A stretch of DNA of 40,989 bases from Methanobacteriota archaeon (GTDB lineage: Archaea > Halobacteriota > Methanomicrobia > Methanomicrobiales > Methanospirillaceae). A program made the translations under genes and the position numbers. Of the stretch, positions 8,443 to 16,625 are shown piece by piece. Numbering within the stretch: the first letter of the stretch is position 1; every line of letters begins with the position of its first letter. The notes under the pieces are model-generated. The model searched no databases. It was not told where the DNA came from and worked only from the letters and a program-made list of their open reading frames with translations. Location: positions 1-40,989 of the forward strand of contig JAKPPV010000035.1 of NCBI GenBank assembly GCA_029547145.1, in the 5' to 3' direction.

Positions 8443-10299
8443 TCAGCCGGCCAAAAGGTGCACCAGCGCCCCGATCGCGATGCCGAGCGCGACCGTGTAC
8501 AGGGTGATCGCGGCGGCGATCCAGGTGCCGATCTCCTGCCGGAGGACCGCGATCGTCGAGATGCAGGGGACGAAGAGGGTGGAGACGATCGCGAAGGTGT
8601 AGAGCTGGACGCCGGTCATCACCGTGTCGAGGGCCGCCGTCCCCGCGAGGACGACGAGCGTCTCGAAGGCCATCTCCTTACGCAGGATGCCGAAGAGGAG
8701 CGCCGTCGAGGCGTAGTCGGGGAGCCCCAGGAGCCCCTCGGAGACCGGCGCGAAGCCGGCCTGGAACGCGGCGATCGCCCCGAAGTACCCGAGGAGCCCC
8801 AGGACCACGCTGCTCGCGAGGAGGAGCGGCATCGCGATGGCGAGGAACTCCCGGATCCGGAGCCAGGACTTGAGCAGCACCATCTTCGGCTTCGGCAGCC
8901 TGAGCACCGGCATCTCCAGCACCATCCCGAGCTGGGGCCCGGGGGTGACCCGGCTCAGGACCAGGCCGGAAAGGCCGATCAGGAGCAGCACGACCGCGTA
9001 GATCGAGAGGGCTGCGGCGAGCGAGACGAACGAGGCGACGATCCCCGAGATCACGACCGTGCGGGCCGAGCAGGGGACCATCGTGATCAGGAAGGAGGCG
9101 ATGATCCGCTCCCGGCGGGTCGCGAGGAGACGGATGCCCATCACCGCCGGCACGTTGCACCCGAACCCGAGCACGAGCGGGATGATCGCCTCGCCGTGCA
9201 GGCCGATCCGGTGCATCGTCCGGTCCGCCAGGAACGCGGCGCGCGACATGTACCCCGAGTCCTCGAGGAGCGCGAGGAGGATGTAAAACGTGAAGATGTA
9301 GGGGAACGCGATGCCAAAACCCGACTGGAGGGCGAGGCCGATCGCCTGGAGCACCTCCTTTCCCAGGGGGTGGATCTCGAGCGCCGCGATCGGCCGGAGG
9401 AGGACGATATCGAAGGCCTCGACGATGTACTCCTCCAGCACCCCGCCGACCAGGAAGACCGCGAGGAGCATCGCGGTCAGCACCCCGACCAGGATCGGGA
9501 CCCCGGGAACCGTCCGGGTGAAGAGGCGGTCGAGGGCCGCCCCGACCCCGGCACCGCTCGAGCGGACGACCTCGCTGGCGATCGCGCCGGCATGGTTGTG
9601 CCGGTTCGTGGTGATGATCTGCCCGGCGGACATCCGGTGGCGCCGCTCGATCTCCTCCCCCAGTGCGGCAGCCGACTCAAGGAGCTCGGGGTCGTTTCCG
9701 AGCCCCTGGAGCGCCTGGAGCGCGGTCCGGCGGTCCACGCCGAAGGTCCGCTCCAGCGAGCGGACCGCCGCCTCGACGTGGTGGTCGTACGGCACCTCGA
9801 CCGTCGCGGGGCGGGCCTCCCGGACCGCGGTCGGGAGGATGCGGTCGATCCCCTGCCCGATCGCCGCCGCGGTCGCCAGGACGGGGATACCGAGCAGTGC
9901 GGAGAGCCGCTCGGTGTCGACCGCGATGCCCCGCCGGGACGCCAGGTCGACCATGTTCACGACCGCGACCATCGGCCGCCCGTACTCCGCGACCTGGATG
10001 AGGAGGTAGAGGTTCCGCTCGAGGCGGGTGGCGTCCAGGACCGCGACGACCGCCGTCACCTCGTCGTTTCCGATCACCCGCCGGACGAGGGCCTCGGTCT
10101 CGGCCCCGTCGTCGAGCGAGTAGATGCCGGGCAGGTCGATCACCTCGATCGGTTCGCCCCCGAGACAGGAACGGCCCGAGAAGAGTTCGACCGACGAACC
10201 CGGGTAGTTCCCGATCTCCACCCCCACCCCGGTCAGGTGGTTGAAGATCAGGGACTTGCCGACCCCCGGGTTCCCGACCAGGACGACGGTCAGGGGCAT
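8443..10299 (-). CDS. feoB: Ferrous iron transport protein B
   Basis: The 618-residue protein is a membrane Fe(II) transporter with an N-terminal GTPase. The G1 loop G-N-P-G-V-G-K-S is at 9-16, followed by N-Y-P-G-S-S-V (G2 region), D-L-P-G-I-Y-S-L (G3) and N-M-V-D (G4). The C-terminal membrane half begins near 250 and contains the two gate domains, including the highly conserved G-F-G-C-N-V-P-A-V-M-G segment. At 618 residues it is shorter than enterobacterial FeoB but normal for archaea. ATG 10299 is chosen because the P-loop begins eight residues later; the longer frame to 10455 overlaps the upstream regulator. It overlaps the end of the dtxR-feoA fusion by 10 bases, so the two are one transcription unit. 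Confidence 0.96.
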   Translation of the reverse strand: MPLTVVLVGNPGVGKSLIFNHLTGVGVEIGNYPGSSVELFSGRSCLGGEPIEVIDLPGIYSLDDGAETEALVRRVIGNDEVTAVVAVLDATRLERNLYLLIQVAEYGRPMVAVVNMVDLASRRGIAVDTERLSALLGIPVLATAAAIGQGIDRILPTAVREARPATVEVPYDHHVEAAVRSLERTFGVDRRTALQALQGLGNDPELLESAAALGEEIERRHRMSAGQIITTNRHNHAGAIASEVVRSSGAGVGAALDRLFTRTVPGVPILVGVLTAMLLAVFLVGGVLEEYIVEAFDIVLLRPIAALEIHPLGKEVLQAIGLALQSGFGIAFPYIFTFYILLALLEDSGYMSRAAFLADRTMHRIGLHGEAIIPLVLGFGCNVPAVMGIRLLATRRERIIASFLITMVPCSARTVVISGIVASFVSLAAALSIYAVVLLLIGLSGLVLSRVTPGPQLGMVLEMPVLRLPKPKMVLLKSWLRIREFLAIAMPLLLASSVVLGLLGYFGAIAAFQAGFAPVSEGLLGLPDYASTALLFGILRKEMAFETLVVLAGTAALDTVMTGVQLYTFAIVSTLFVPCISTIAVLRQEIGTWIAAAITLYTVALGIAIGALVHLLAG

Positions 10300-10922
10300 G
10301 GGCTCGCGAGGACGGTGGCGGCGCACTCGGGTGAGAGTCCGATCTCGCAGCCCTTCACCTCGATCACGATCGCCCGGTTCGAGAGCCGCCGTCGGACGAC
10401 GACCGTCTCCCCGGGGACGACGCCCATGTCCATCAGCCGCCGGTACCGCCCGCACCGGCGGACGGCGGTGATGCAGACCCGGTCACCCTCCCCGAACTCG
10501 ATGAGGGGCCGCCCGTCCCCCTTCGCCGCGCATGCCGCGCCCTCGCAGGGCCGGTTCCACCGGGGCGGGCACCGCAGGTGGTCGGCCAGTCGGGCGATCG
10601 CCTCCTCCGAGACCCCGTGTTCCAGCGTGCAGGCCTCCCGGTCGGCCGCGTCCCGGGCCATGCCGAGCTGCTCGAAGAAGCAGGCGAGGGTCCGGTGGCG
10701 CCGGGCGATCCGCCGGGCGAGCCGGTGTCCCTCCGGGCTGAGGCGGGCCCGTCCGTCCCCGTCCCTCACGAGCCGGCCGCTGGCCACGGCCATCTCCTCG
10801 GTCAGGGCGATCTCGCCCGGATCGAGACCCAGGCGGCTGGCGAGGGCAGCCCGGTCCAGGTCAGGAGAGTCCAGGATCGCCTCCAGCAGGTCCTCCTCGC
10901 GTTCGGTGGCCCTCCCGGTCAT
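10290..10922 (-). CDS. DtxR/MntR-type metal-dependent repressor fused to a FeoA domain
   Basis: The 210-residue protein combines a regulator and a transporter accessory domain. Residues 1-60 form a winged helix beginning E-R-E-E-D-L-L-E-A-I-L. Residues about 60-125 match the DtxR metal-binding and dimerisation domain, with R-R-H-R-T-L-A-C-F-F and E-A-C-T-L-E-H-G-V-S, whose Glu, Cys and His are typical ligands. Residues about 135-210 are an SH3-like FeoA domain (G-R-Y-R-R-L-M-D-M-G-V-V-P-G-E and C-E-I-G-L-S). It probably senses Fe(II) and represses its own operon with feoB, while its FeoA domain may touch FeoB. No separate feoA gene is present. A TATA-like box 29 nt upstream supports the ATG at 10922 and a leaderless transcript. 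Confidence 0.88.
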   Translation of the reverse strand: MTGRATEREEDLLEAILDSPDLDRAALASRLGLDPGEIALTEEMAVASGRLVRDGDGRARLSPEGHRLARRIARRHRTLACFFEQLGMARDAADREACTLEHGVSEEAIARLADHLRCPPRWNRPCEGAACAAKGDGRPLIEFGEGDRVCITAVRRCGRYRRLMDMGVVPGETVVVRRRLSNRAIVIEVKGCEIGLSPECAATVLASPCP

Positions 10923-10946
10923 GACAGATCGTTTCCACGCGGGGAC

Positions 10947-10956
10947 GGTTATGGGT
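10947..10956 (-). promoter_or_regulatory. TATA-like box of the feo operon in the divergent gap to polX
   Basis: ACCCATAACC on the minus strand is centred about 29 nt before the regulator's ATG. The 98-bp divergent gap (10923-11020) also holds the promoter of polX, perhaps CTGATAAGG at 10978-10986. Self-repression by the DtxR protein would be expected to act here; no clear palindromic operator could be picked out by eye. Confidence 0.4.
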
Positions 10957-11020
10957 TGCGGGTGCCGTTCGAGAAGACTGATAAGGTGGCGAAACCCCGT
11001 ACTCAACGAGAGGAGATCCT

Positions 11021-12712
11021 GTGGACTGCACGAACCGGCAGGTCGCCGAGATACTCCGGCTGATCGCCCAGCTGCACGAGGTCCGGGGGGGCAACCCGTT
11101 CCGCGTCCGGGCGTTCCTGGCAGGGGCCGAGGCGGTCGAGCGACTCCCCCGCCGGGTGAACGACCTCGGTATCGAGGAGCTCCGGGCGCTCGCCGGGATC
11201 GGAGAGCGGCTCGCCTCGGTGGTCCAGGAGATCTGCAGGACCGGTTCGAGCGGGGAACTGGCCGCGCTCCAGGCGGAGGTACCGGCCGGTCTCCTCGACC
11301 TCCTCCGGGTCGAGGGTGTCGGGCCGAAGACGGCCGGCCGGCTCTGGCGGGAGCTCGGGGTCACCTCGGTCGCCGAGTTGAAGGAGGCGGCGGAGCGGGG
11401 CCGGATCCGCCGTCTGAAGGGGTTCGGGCCGAAGCGGGAGGCCGAGCTGCTGCGCGGTGCCGAGCGGTTCGCGGGCGGGGAACACCGGATGACCCGTGCG
11501 GTCGCTGAGCAGCTCCTGTCAGGCCTCGCCGGTGTCCTCTCGCCGGGCCGGTACGTCGTCGCGGGCTCGTACCGGCGGGGATCGGCGACGGTCGGCGACC
11601 TGGACCTCGTCAGTTGCGAACCGCCGGAGGAGCTGAACCCGCGCCTGCGGGCGTTTGCGGACGAGGTGATCGAGGAGGGGGAGCGCCGGACCTCCATCCG
11701 CTACCGCGGCGAACGGGTCGATCTCCGGTACACGACGCCGGAAGCGCTCGGGCCGATGCTCCTCTACCTGACGGGTTCGAAGGCGTTCAACATCCGGCTC
11801 CGGGACCGGGCCCTGCTCGAGGGTCTCCGGGTGAACGAGTACGGGATCGCCGGCCGGCAGGGAAAGACCCGCCTCGAGACCTTTCCGGACGAGGCGTCGA
11901 TGTTCGCCGCGCTCGGCCTGCCGTTCATCCCCCCCGAGCTCCGCGAGGACCGGGGCGAGATCGAGGCGGCGGAGCACGGGACCCTGCCCGACCTCGTCGG
12001 ATCGGCCGACCTCCGGGGAGATCTCCACGTCCACTCCACCTGGTCGGACGGCGCCCTCTCCCTCGACGAGCTCGCGGCGGAGGGGACCCGGAGGGGATAC
12101 GAGTACCTGATCGTCTCGGACCACTCGGAGACCCTCCGGGTCGCCGGCGGCCTCTCCGGGCGGGACCTCGCCGAGCAGCGCCACGCGATCGAGATGATCA
12201 ACCGGTCCTCCCCCTGCCGCCTGATCGCCGGGGTCGAGGTCGACCTCCTCGCGGACGGTTCGACCGGCCTCCCGAACCGGGTCCTCGCCGACCTGGAGGT
12301 CGTGATCGCCTCGGTCCACAGCAGCCTGCGCCAGGACGCCGACCAGATGACCCGCCGGCTGATCGCCGCCTGCGAGAACGAGCACGTGGACATCATCGGT
12401 CACCCGACGGGCCGCCTGATCGGCCGGCGCGAACCGGTGGCGGTCGACCTCGTACGACTGATCGAGTCGGCCGCCGGGACCGGGACGGCCCTGGAGATCA
12501 ACGCCTCGCCGTTCCGGCTCGACCTCGACGATCTCTCGGCCCGGGCCGCCCGGGACCGGGGGGTCCGGCTCTCGATCGGGTCCGATGCCCATCGCCCCGA
12601 CGAGCTGGGCCATCTCGGTCACGGCCTGGCGACCGCCCGGCGGGGGTGGTGCACCGCGGAGGACATCCTCAACACCCTGCCGCTGGACCGGCTCCTGGAG
12701 TGGGTATCGTGA
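11021..12712 (+). CDS. polX: DNA polymerase/3'-5' exonuclease of the PolX family
   Basis: The 563-residue protein is a repair polymerase of family X with a C-terminal PHP nuclease domain. Helix-hairpin-helix DNA-binding segments lie at about 50-70 and 95-140 (V-E-G-V-G-P-K-T). The nucleotidyltransferase palm has G-S-Y-R-R-G at 182-187 and catalytic Asp193, Asp195 and Asp234. The PHP domain starts with D-L-H-V-H-S-T-W-S-D-G near 335. It retains S-D-H-S-E, G-V-E-V-D, I-A-S-V-H-S-S, I-G-H-P-T-G-R and I-G-S-D-A-H-R, so the metal ligands of the exonuclease look complete. It is expected to fill short gaps in base-excision repair. The start is GTG, supported by GAGGAGAT about 7 nt upstream. Its stop overlaps the next gene by four bases. 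Confidence 0.94.
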   Translation: MDCTNRQVAEILRLIAQLHEVRGGNPFRVRAFLAGAEAVERLPRRVNDLGIEELRALAGIGERLASVVQEICRTGSSGELAALQAEVPAGLLDLLRVEGVGPKTAGRLWRELGVTSVAELKEAAERGRIRRLKGFGPKREAELLRGAERFAGGEHRMTRAVAEQLLSGLAGVLSPGRYVVAGSYRRGSATVGDLDLVSCEPPEELNPRLRAFADEVIEEGERRTSIRYRGERVDLRYTTPEALGPMLLYLTGSKAFNIRLRDRALLEGLRVNEYGIAGRQGKTRLETFPDEASMFAALGLPFIPPELREDRGEIEAAEHGTLPDLVGSADLRGDLHVHSTWSDGALSLDELAAEGTRRGYEYLIVSDHSETLRVAGGLSGRDLAEQRHAIEMINRSSPCRLIAGVEVDLLADGSTGLPNRVLADLEVVIASVHSSLRQDADQMTRRLIAACENEHVDIIGHPTGRLIGRREPVAVDLVRLIESAAGTGTALEINASPFRLDLDDLSARAARDRGVRLSIGSDAHRPDELGHLGHGLATARRGWCTAEDILNTLPLDRLLEWVS

Positions 12713-13299
12713 TCCGCCGGATGTACGAACGCCACCTCGCACGACAGCTCGTCGAGCTCCCGGACCGGATCTGCGTCCTCCTCTCGGACCGCGACATGAT
12801 GGCCGCACCGGAACGTCTTGGCGAGTGCGTCGAGTGGTGCCGCGAGGTCGGCCTCCGCGGGGTGATCTTCCACATCTCCACGGCGGATCCCGCCAACCTC
12901 GAGCCAATTCTGCCCGCGGTGCGCGCGATCGCCCGTGTGGCTCACCTGACCCTGCACTACGGCGACCAGACCGAGTCCGCCGGCGAGGGGATGGAGGTGA
13001 CGGTCGCGATCGGGAAGAGCGGCCGCGAGGAGATCGCCGACTGCATCCGCCGGATGGCGGAGGACGGGGTGGACCCCTCGGCGGTCGACGAGCACACGAT
13101 CGAGTCGTACCTGACGTTTCCCTACACGCCCGACCTGGTGATCAAGACCGGTGGCAACCACCTGACCGACTTCCTGATCTGGCAGTCGGTCTACAGCGAG
13201 TTCTTCTTCTCCGACGTGAACTGGCCGCTCTTCCGCAGGCTCGACCTGCTCAGGGCGCTGCGGGACTACCAGTCACGGGTTCGCCGGTTCGGGAGGTAG
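12709..13299 (+). CDS. Catalytically incomplete cis-prenyltransferase homologue (possible partner subunit)
   Basis: The 196-residue protein aligns with the complete cis-prenyltransferase at 14784-15596. Both start with (L/M)-Y-E-R-(Y/H)-L. Both end with (V/P)-D-L-(I/V)-I-(R/K)-T-G and, further on, W-P-x-F-R-(K/R)-(I/L)-D-L-L-R-A. However, the catalytic D-G-N-R-R motif is replaced by L-S-D-R-D-M-M, the usual middle part with Y-A-F-S-T-E-N is missing, and the S-N-F of the diphosphate site is changed to T-D-F. It therefore should not be active alone. Heteromeric cis-prenyltransferases with one catalytic and one non-catalytic subunit are known in eukaryotes (NgBR/Nus1) and have been described in Methanosarcina, which suggests this role. 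The GTG start overlaps the polX stop as GTGA, so it is translated with polX. Confidence 0.82.
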   Translation: MIRRMYERHLARQLVELPDRICVLLSDRDMMAAPERLGECVEWCREVGLRGVIFHISTADPANLEPILPAVRAIARVAHLTLHYGDQTESAGEGMEVTVAIGKSGREEIADCIRRMAEDGVDPSAVDEHTIESYLTFPYTPDLVIKTGGNHLTDFLIWQSVYSEFFFSDVNWPLFRRLDLLRALRDYQSRVRRFGR

Positions 13300-13314
13300 G
13301 AACGGGCGGGGAGA

Positions 13315-14766
13315 CTAGAGCTCGACCGAGAGGGCGACGATCCCGTTCGGATCCCTCGTCGAGCCCTGTTTCAGGACAATCCCGTCCCGCTCGACCCGGA
13401 CCTCCAGGAGGTCCGGCGTCCCGCCGAGCTTCTGGATATTGACCGTGACCATCCGGGCGGGCCCGGTCACCGCCCGGCTCTGGGTCCCCTGGCCCGCCAC
13501 CGGGGTCTCCGTATAGGTCTCCGCCTGCTGCCCGATGGTACCGGCCCAGCTCCCCTCCGAGGAGATCACCACCCGGATCCCGGGCACGCCCCCCGCGGTG
13601 GGCGTCGGCACCTCCGTTTCGTCCGTCGGGGTGGCGGACGTCGTCGTCGATCGCTGGGCGGGCGTCGTCCAGGCCCGGACGGTGGGCACCGTCGCCCGGA
13701 CGACCGCCTGGGTCGTGATCGAGGCGATCGTCCCGTTCTCGCCGGTGCCCGCGGGGCGGGTCGGGGTCGCGACCGTGTGGATCGGCATGCCGGTGAACCT
13801 GTTGATCCGGTCGTTGCCCGTCTCATTTCCGCCTCCGGGTCCCCCGGGCGGGAAGATCGCGAAGACGATCAGGGTGAGCAGGATCACCCCGCCGATCGCC
13901 AGTATCCAGGACGGCCGGATCGCTCTGCTGAGTGCCGCCGGTTCGAAGAGCGGTCCCTTCGCCCGGCCCGGTGGACGTCGCCGCCCCTTCCGGGCACGTT
14001 CGGCCTTCTTCTCCTCGTAATCGCGGGGGACGATCACCGGCCCCTCATCGGGGACCGCCTCCCGCGAGGGCGGGGCGGGCCGCTCGGGTGGGACCGGCAG
14101 GACCGGCGGGTCGAGCCAGGGGATGATCGGGTCCTCGACGGGCGGCCCCGACGGTCCGGAGGTCGGCGCCCTGGTCCCCCGCTCCTCCCCCTCCGGGCCG
14201 GGCGCCGCGGCGGGCCACTCGTCGCGCACCCGTCCCCGCTCGACCGGCCCGGGCTGGCTCTCCTGTCTCCAGACCTCCTTCGGAGGCACCATGCGGCGGA
14301 GCGCCTCCTCCGCCCGGGAGCGGGACGTCGTGGGCTCCGGCCGGACGGGTACGACATCCACCACCTCGATCGGGGACTCCTCTTCCGGCCCGCCCGTCGG
14401 CCCGGGAGGAACCCCGGCACCGGGCTCCGGCACGGGAGCCGGCCCGCTCGCTGGCGGGGCCGGCGGTTCGGGCACGGGACCCCGGGAGAGCGGAGGCGGG
14501 ACCCCGGTGAGCGGGGCCGCCTCTCCGGTCTCACGGGCACGGCGCTGCCGGAGCTCGGTCAGGGGGAGCTGGATCCGCTCCCGCGGACGGTTCGGCCAGG
14601 CCGAGACCGGGCGCCGGAGCCCGGTCTCGGGGGCCGGTGCACTGGCAGGCGGCGCCGATGCGGGGGCGTCCCGTGCTGCCTCCGGGCGGCGGAGCCTCGC
14701 CCCGCAGCGGGAGCAGAACCGGTCGTCCGGATCGGCGATCGCCGCACCGCACTGATGGCAGAACAT
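13315..14766 (-). CDS. Zinc-ribbon membrane protein with Pro-rich linker and extracellular beta domain
   Basis: The 483-residue protein has three parts. Residues 1-21 form a zinc ribbon with C3, C6, C18 and C21. A long low-complexity Pro/Arg/Glu-rich linker then runs to about 280. One membrane helix (about 290-310, W-I-L-A-I-G-G-V-I-L-L-T-L-I-V-F) is followed by a Thr/Pro-rich segment and a C-terminal beta-rich domain with S-S-E-G-S-W-A-G-T-I-G, the type seen in many small methanogen surface proteins. The zinc ribbon should be cytoplasmic and the beta domain outside. The function is unknown. It follows uppS by 17 nt in the same direction and ends 15 nt from the convergent cis-prenyltransferase homologue. 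A signalling or scaffolding role between cytoplasm and envelope is inference. Confidence 0.8.
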   Translation of the reverse strand: MFCHQCGAAIADPDDRFCSRCGARLRRPEAARDAPASAPPASAPAPETGLRRPVSAWPNRPRERIQLPLTELRQRRARETGEAAPLTGVPPPLSRGPVPEPPAPPASGPAPVPEPGAGVPPGPTGGPEEESPIEVVDVVPVRPEPTTSRSRAEEALRRMVPPKEVWRQESQPGPVERGRVRDEWPAAAPGPEGEERGTRAPTSGPSGPPVEDPIIPWLDPPVLPVPPERPAPPSREAVPDEGPVIVPRDYEEKKAERARKGRRRPPGRAKGPLFEPAALSRAIRPSWILAIGGVILLTLIVFAIFPPGGPGGGNETGNDRINRFTGMPIHTVATPTRPAGTGENGTIASITTQAVVRATVPTVRAWTTPAQRSTTTSATPTDETEVPTPTAGGVPGIRVVISSEGSWAGTIGQQAETYTETPVAGQGTQSRAVTGPARMVTVNIQKLGGTPDLLEVRVERDGIVLKQGSTRDPNGIVALSVEL

Positions 14767-14783
14767 GTCCGTGTACTACTATT

Positions 14784-15596
14784 CTACCGCGACCCCGTAA
14801 TAACCGTGCCGCATGCCGGTCTGCCCGCGGCCTCCTGTGCGACCCGCTGGCGGTAGACCCTGACGGCACGAAGGAGGTCGATCTTCCTGAACTGCGGCCA
14901 GTACGGCGCGCAGAAGTAGACGGCGCACTCGTTCCCGTTCGCCTGCCAGGGCAGGAAGTTCGATGTCCGGCACTCGTTGCCGGTCCGGATGATCAGATCG
15001 ACCGGGGGGAGGTCGTTCCCCTCGGCGAGCCGGGCCTCGACCTGCGCCGGTGAGATCTCACTCACCGGGACGCGTCCCGCTGCCACGTCCGCGAGGAGGC
15101 GTCGCGCCGCGTTCACGATCTCGTTCCGGCCGCCGTAGGCGAGCGCGATGTTCAGGTGAAACCGGGAGTAGCCGGCCGTGAGGGCCTCGGCCCTCTCGAT
15201 CGCCTCCAGGAGGTCGGGGGGAAGCATGCCACGGTCACCGACCATCCGGACCCGGATCCCGTAGCGGTGCACCCGTTCGTCCGAGACGACCGCGAGGAAC
15301 TTCTCGCGGAAGAGGGCGAAGAGCTCCTCGAGCTCGGCCGGCTCGCGGCGGAAGTTCTCGGTCGAGAAGGCATAGAGGGTGATGTGCTCGACTCCCAGGT
15401 CGCACGCCCACCCGAGCAGCCGCTCGGTCGTATCCGCCCCGGCCCGGTGACCGACCGCGGTGTCCGCCCCGATCTCGCGGGCGAACCGCCGGTTGCCGTC
15501 CTGGATGATCGCGATGTGCCGGGGGATCGCGGTGCACTGGAGCTCGAGGTACCGCTCGTACAGGGGCTCGATCAGCCTCCGCACCCGTCCGGTCAC
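14784..15596 (-). CDS. uppS: Polyprenyl diphosphate synthase (cis-prenyltransferase, UppS family)
   Basis: The 270-residue enzyme condenses isopentenyl diphosphate in cis onto an allylic primer, giving the long polyprenyl chain used as a sugar carrier. All catalytic regions are present: H-I-A-I-I-Q-D-G-N-R-R-F-A (Asp in the D-G-N motif near residue 33), H-R-A-G-A, L-Y-A-F-S-T-E-N-F, A-L-A-Y-G-G-R-N-E-I and V-D-L-I-I-R-T-G-N-E-C-R-T-S-N-F-L-P-W-Q. Usual D-G-N-G-R is D-G-N-R-R here, a common archaeal variant. It acts at the membrane face. The start is GTG at 15596, overlapping the stop of the radical SAM gene (GTGA). The divergent relative at 12709-13299 may be its partner subunit. Confidence 0.94.
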   Translation of the reverse strand: MTGRVRRLIEPLYERYLELQCTAIPRHIAIIQDGNRRFAREIGADTAVGHRAGADTTERLLGWACDLGVEHITLYAFSTENFRREPAELEELFALFREKFLAVVSDERVHRYGIRVRMVGDRGMLPPDLLEAIERAEALTAGYSRFHLNIALAYGGRNEIVNAARRLLADVAAGRVPVSEISPAQVEARLAEGNDLPPVDLIIRTGNECRTSNFLPWQANGNECAVYFCAPYWPQFRKIDLLRAVRVYRQRVAQEAAGRPACGTVITGSR

Positions 15597-16594
15597 AGGG
15601 GTGTCTCCTCCACGATCATCCCGCGGTTCGGGTAGCGTTCGACGACTGCCTTCTCCCCCGCGACGGTGTCGCGGCCCTCCACGAGCCGCCACCAGGCGAG
15701 CTCCAGGCCTCCCTCCTCGATCGCGTACTCCCCCTCTTCCAGCCCGAGGGCGGCAACCGCCTCCCCGACCGCACCGTCCGGCCGGAGCCGGCCGTAGACC
15801 ACGGTCCCGTCCCCGGTGCACTCGTCGAACGGCCGGGCCGTGTTCCGGGCGACCCGGACGAGACGCTCGCGCAGCTGGACCGAGTCCTTGAACGCAGAGG
15901 TGCAGTACCGGGTCCGGGGGTCACCGAGCAGGGGCCGGGCCCAGTCCCTGCTCCCGGCGATCGCGTTCCCGGTCGGACGGGCGAGCTCCAGGCCCCGTTC
16001 CCGCATCCCGTCCGCGTTCGCCTCCCCCCACTCCAGCTCGTTGATGTTGAGGAAGTCGACGAGCGGGAGAAGGGCGGCGAGCCCCTGGATGCCCGGGAGG
16101 GCCGGCACCTCCACCCCGATCGCGAACCCGAGCGCACGCGCCTCACGGATCGCCCGGGGGTAGTCGGTCCTGAGGATCCGTCCCCAGTCCGCGTGCGGCG
16201 GATGGAGCCGGACCTCGTCCACCAGGCCGACGAGCGGCAGGAGCTCGTCGCGGGTCGGTGCCCTCCCGGTGTAGAGGTGGATCTGGTGGTCCGGGCCGAA
16301 GGTCGTCTTGAGGGCACGGCAGAACCGGACCACGCGGTCCGGTTCGAGCAGGGGGTCCCCGCCCGTCACCCCCGTCCCGAGAGCGGACATCACCCGGGCC
16401 TCCTCGATCAGGTCCTCTTCGGTCTCGACCTCCCGGTCGTTCGCGAAGACCCGGTCGACCCCCTTCCGCCCGGACGAGAGCGGACAGTACCAGCAGTCGC
16501 GGTCACACCGCCCGGTCACGAAGAGGACCAGCTTCGCCCCCTCGCGGCAGAGCCTGCATCCGGGAGCGATGTACCGGTCCCGTGCATCCTCCAT
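15593..16594 (-). CDS. Radical SAM protein with an extra N-terminal Cys pair
   Basis: The 333-residue protein has the radical SAM cluster-binding motif C-D-R-D-C-W-Y-C (C30, C34, C37), preceded by a second pair C13-R-L-C16. A G-G-D-P-L segment near residue 90 matches the SAM-contacting motif, and L-H-P-P-H-A-D-W and L-N-I-N-E-L-E-W lie on later barrel strands. The C-terminal region (about 235-333) contains Y-C-T-S-A-F-K-D and E-C-T-G-D-G. It resembles the archaeal radical SAM proteins loosely annotated as pyruvate-formate-lyase activating-like; the substrate is unknown. ATG 16594 lies directly after a GGAGGG. It is translationally coupled to uppS, and this link to polyprenol synthesis may hint at lipid modification, but that is inference. 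Confidence 0.85.
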   Translation of the reverse strand: MEDARDRYIAPGCRLCREGAKLVLFVTGRCDRDCWYCPLSSGRKGVDRVFANDREVETEEDLIEEARVMSALGTGVTGGDPLLEPDRVVRFCRALKTTFGPDHQIHLYTGRAPTRDELLPLVGLVDEVRLHPPHADWGRILRTDYPRAIREARALGFAIGVEVPALPGIQGLAALLPLVDFLNINELEWGEANADGMRERGLELARPTGNAIAGSRDWARPLLGDPRTRYCTSAFKDSVQLRERLVRVARNTARPFDECTGDGTVVYGRLRPDGAVGEAVAALGLEEGEYAIEEGGLELAWWRLVEGRDTVAGEKAVVERYPNRGMIVEETPL

Positions 16595-16625
16595 CCCTCC
16601 GTTAGGTGGTCGGCGGAGATTATGA

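Noticed and set aside
7870-11508. A 1212-codon plus-strand frame opposite dph5, feoB and the regulator
   Set aside because: Composition is Arg/Asp/Glu/His-rich without any domain, and the opposite strand holds clearly recognisable genes. Long open frames are expected in such GC-rich DNA.
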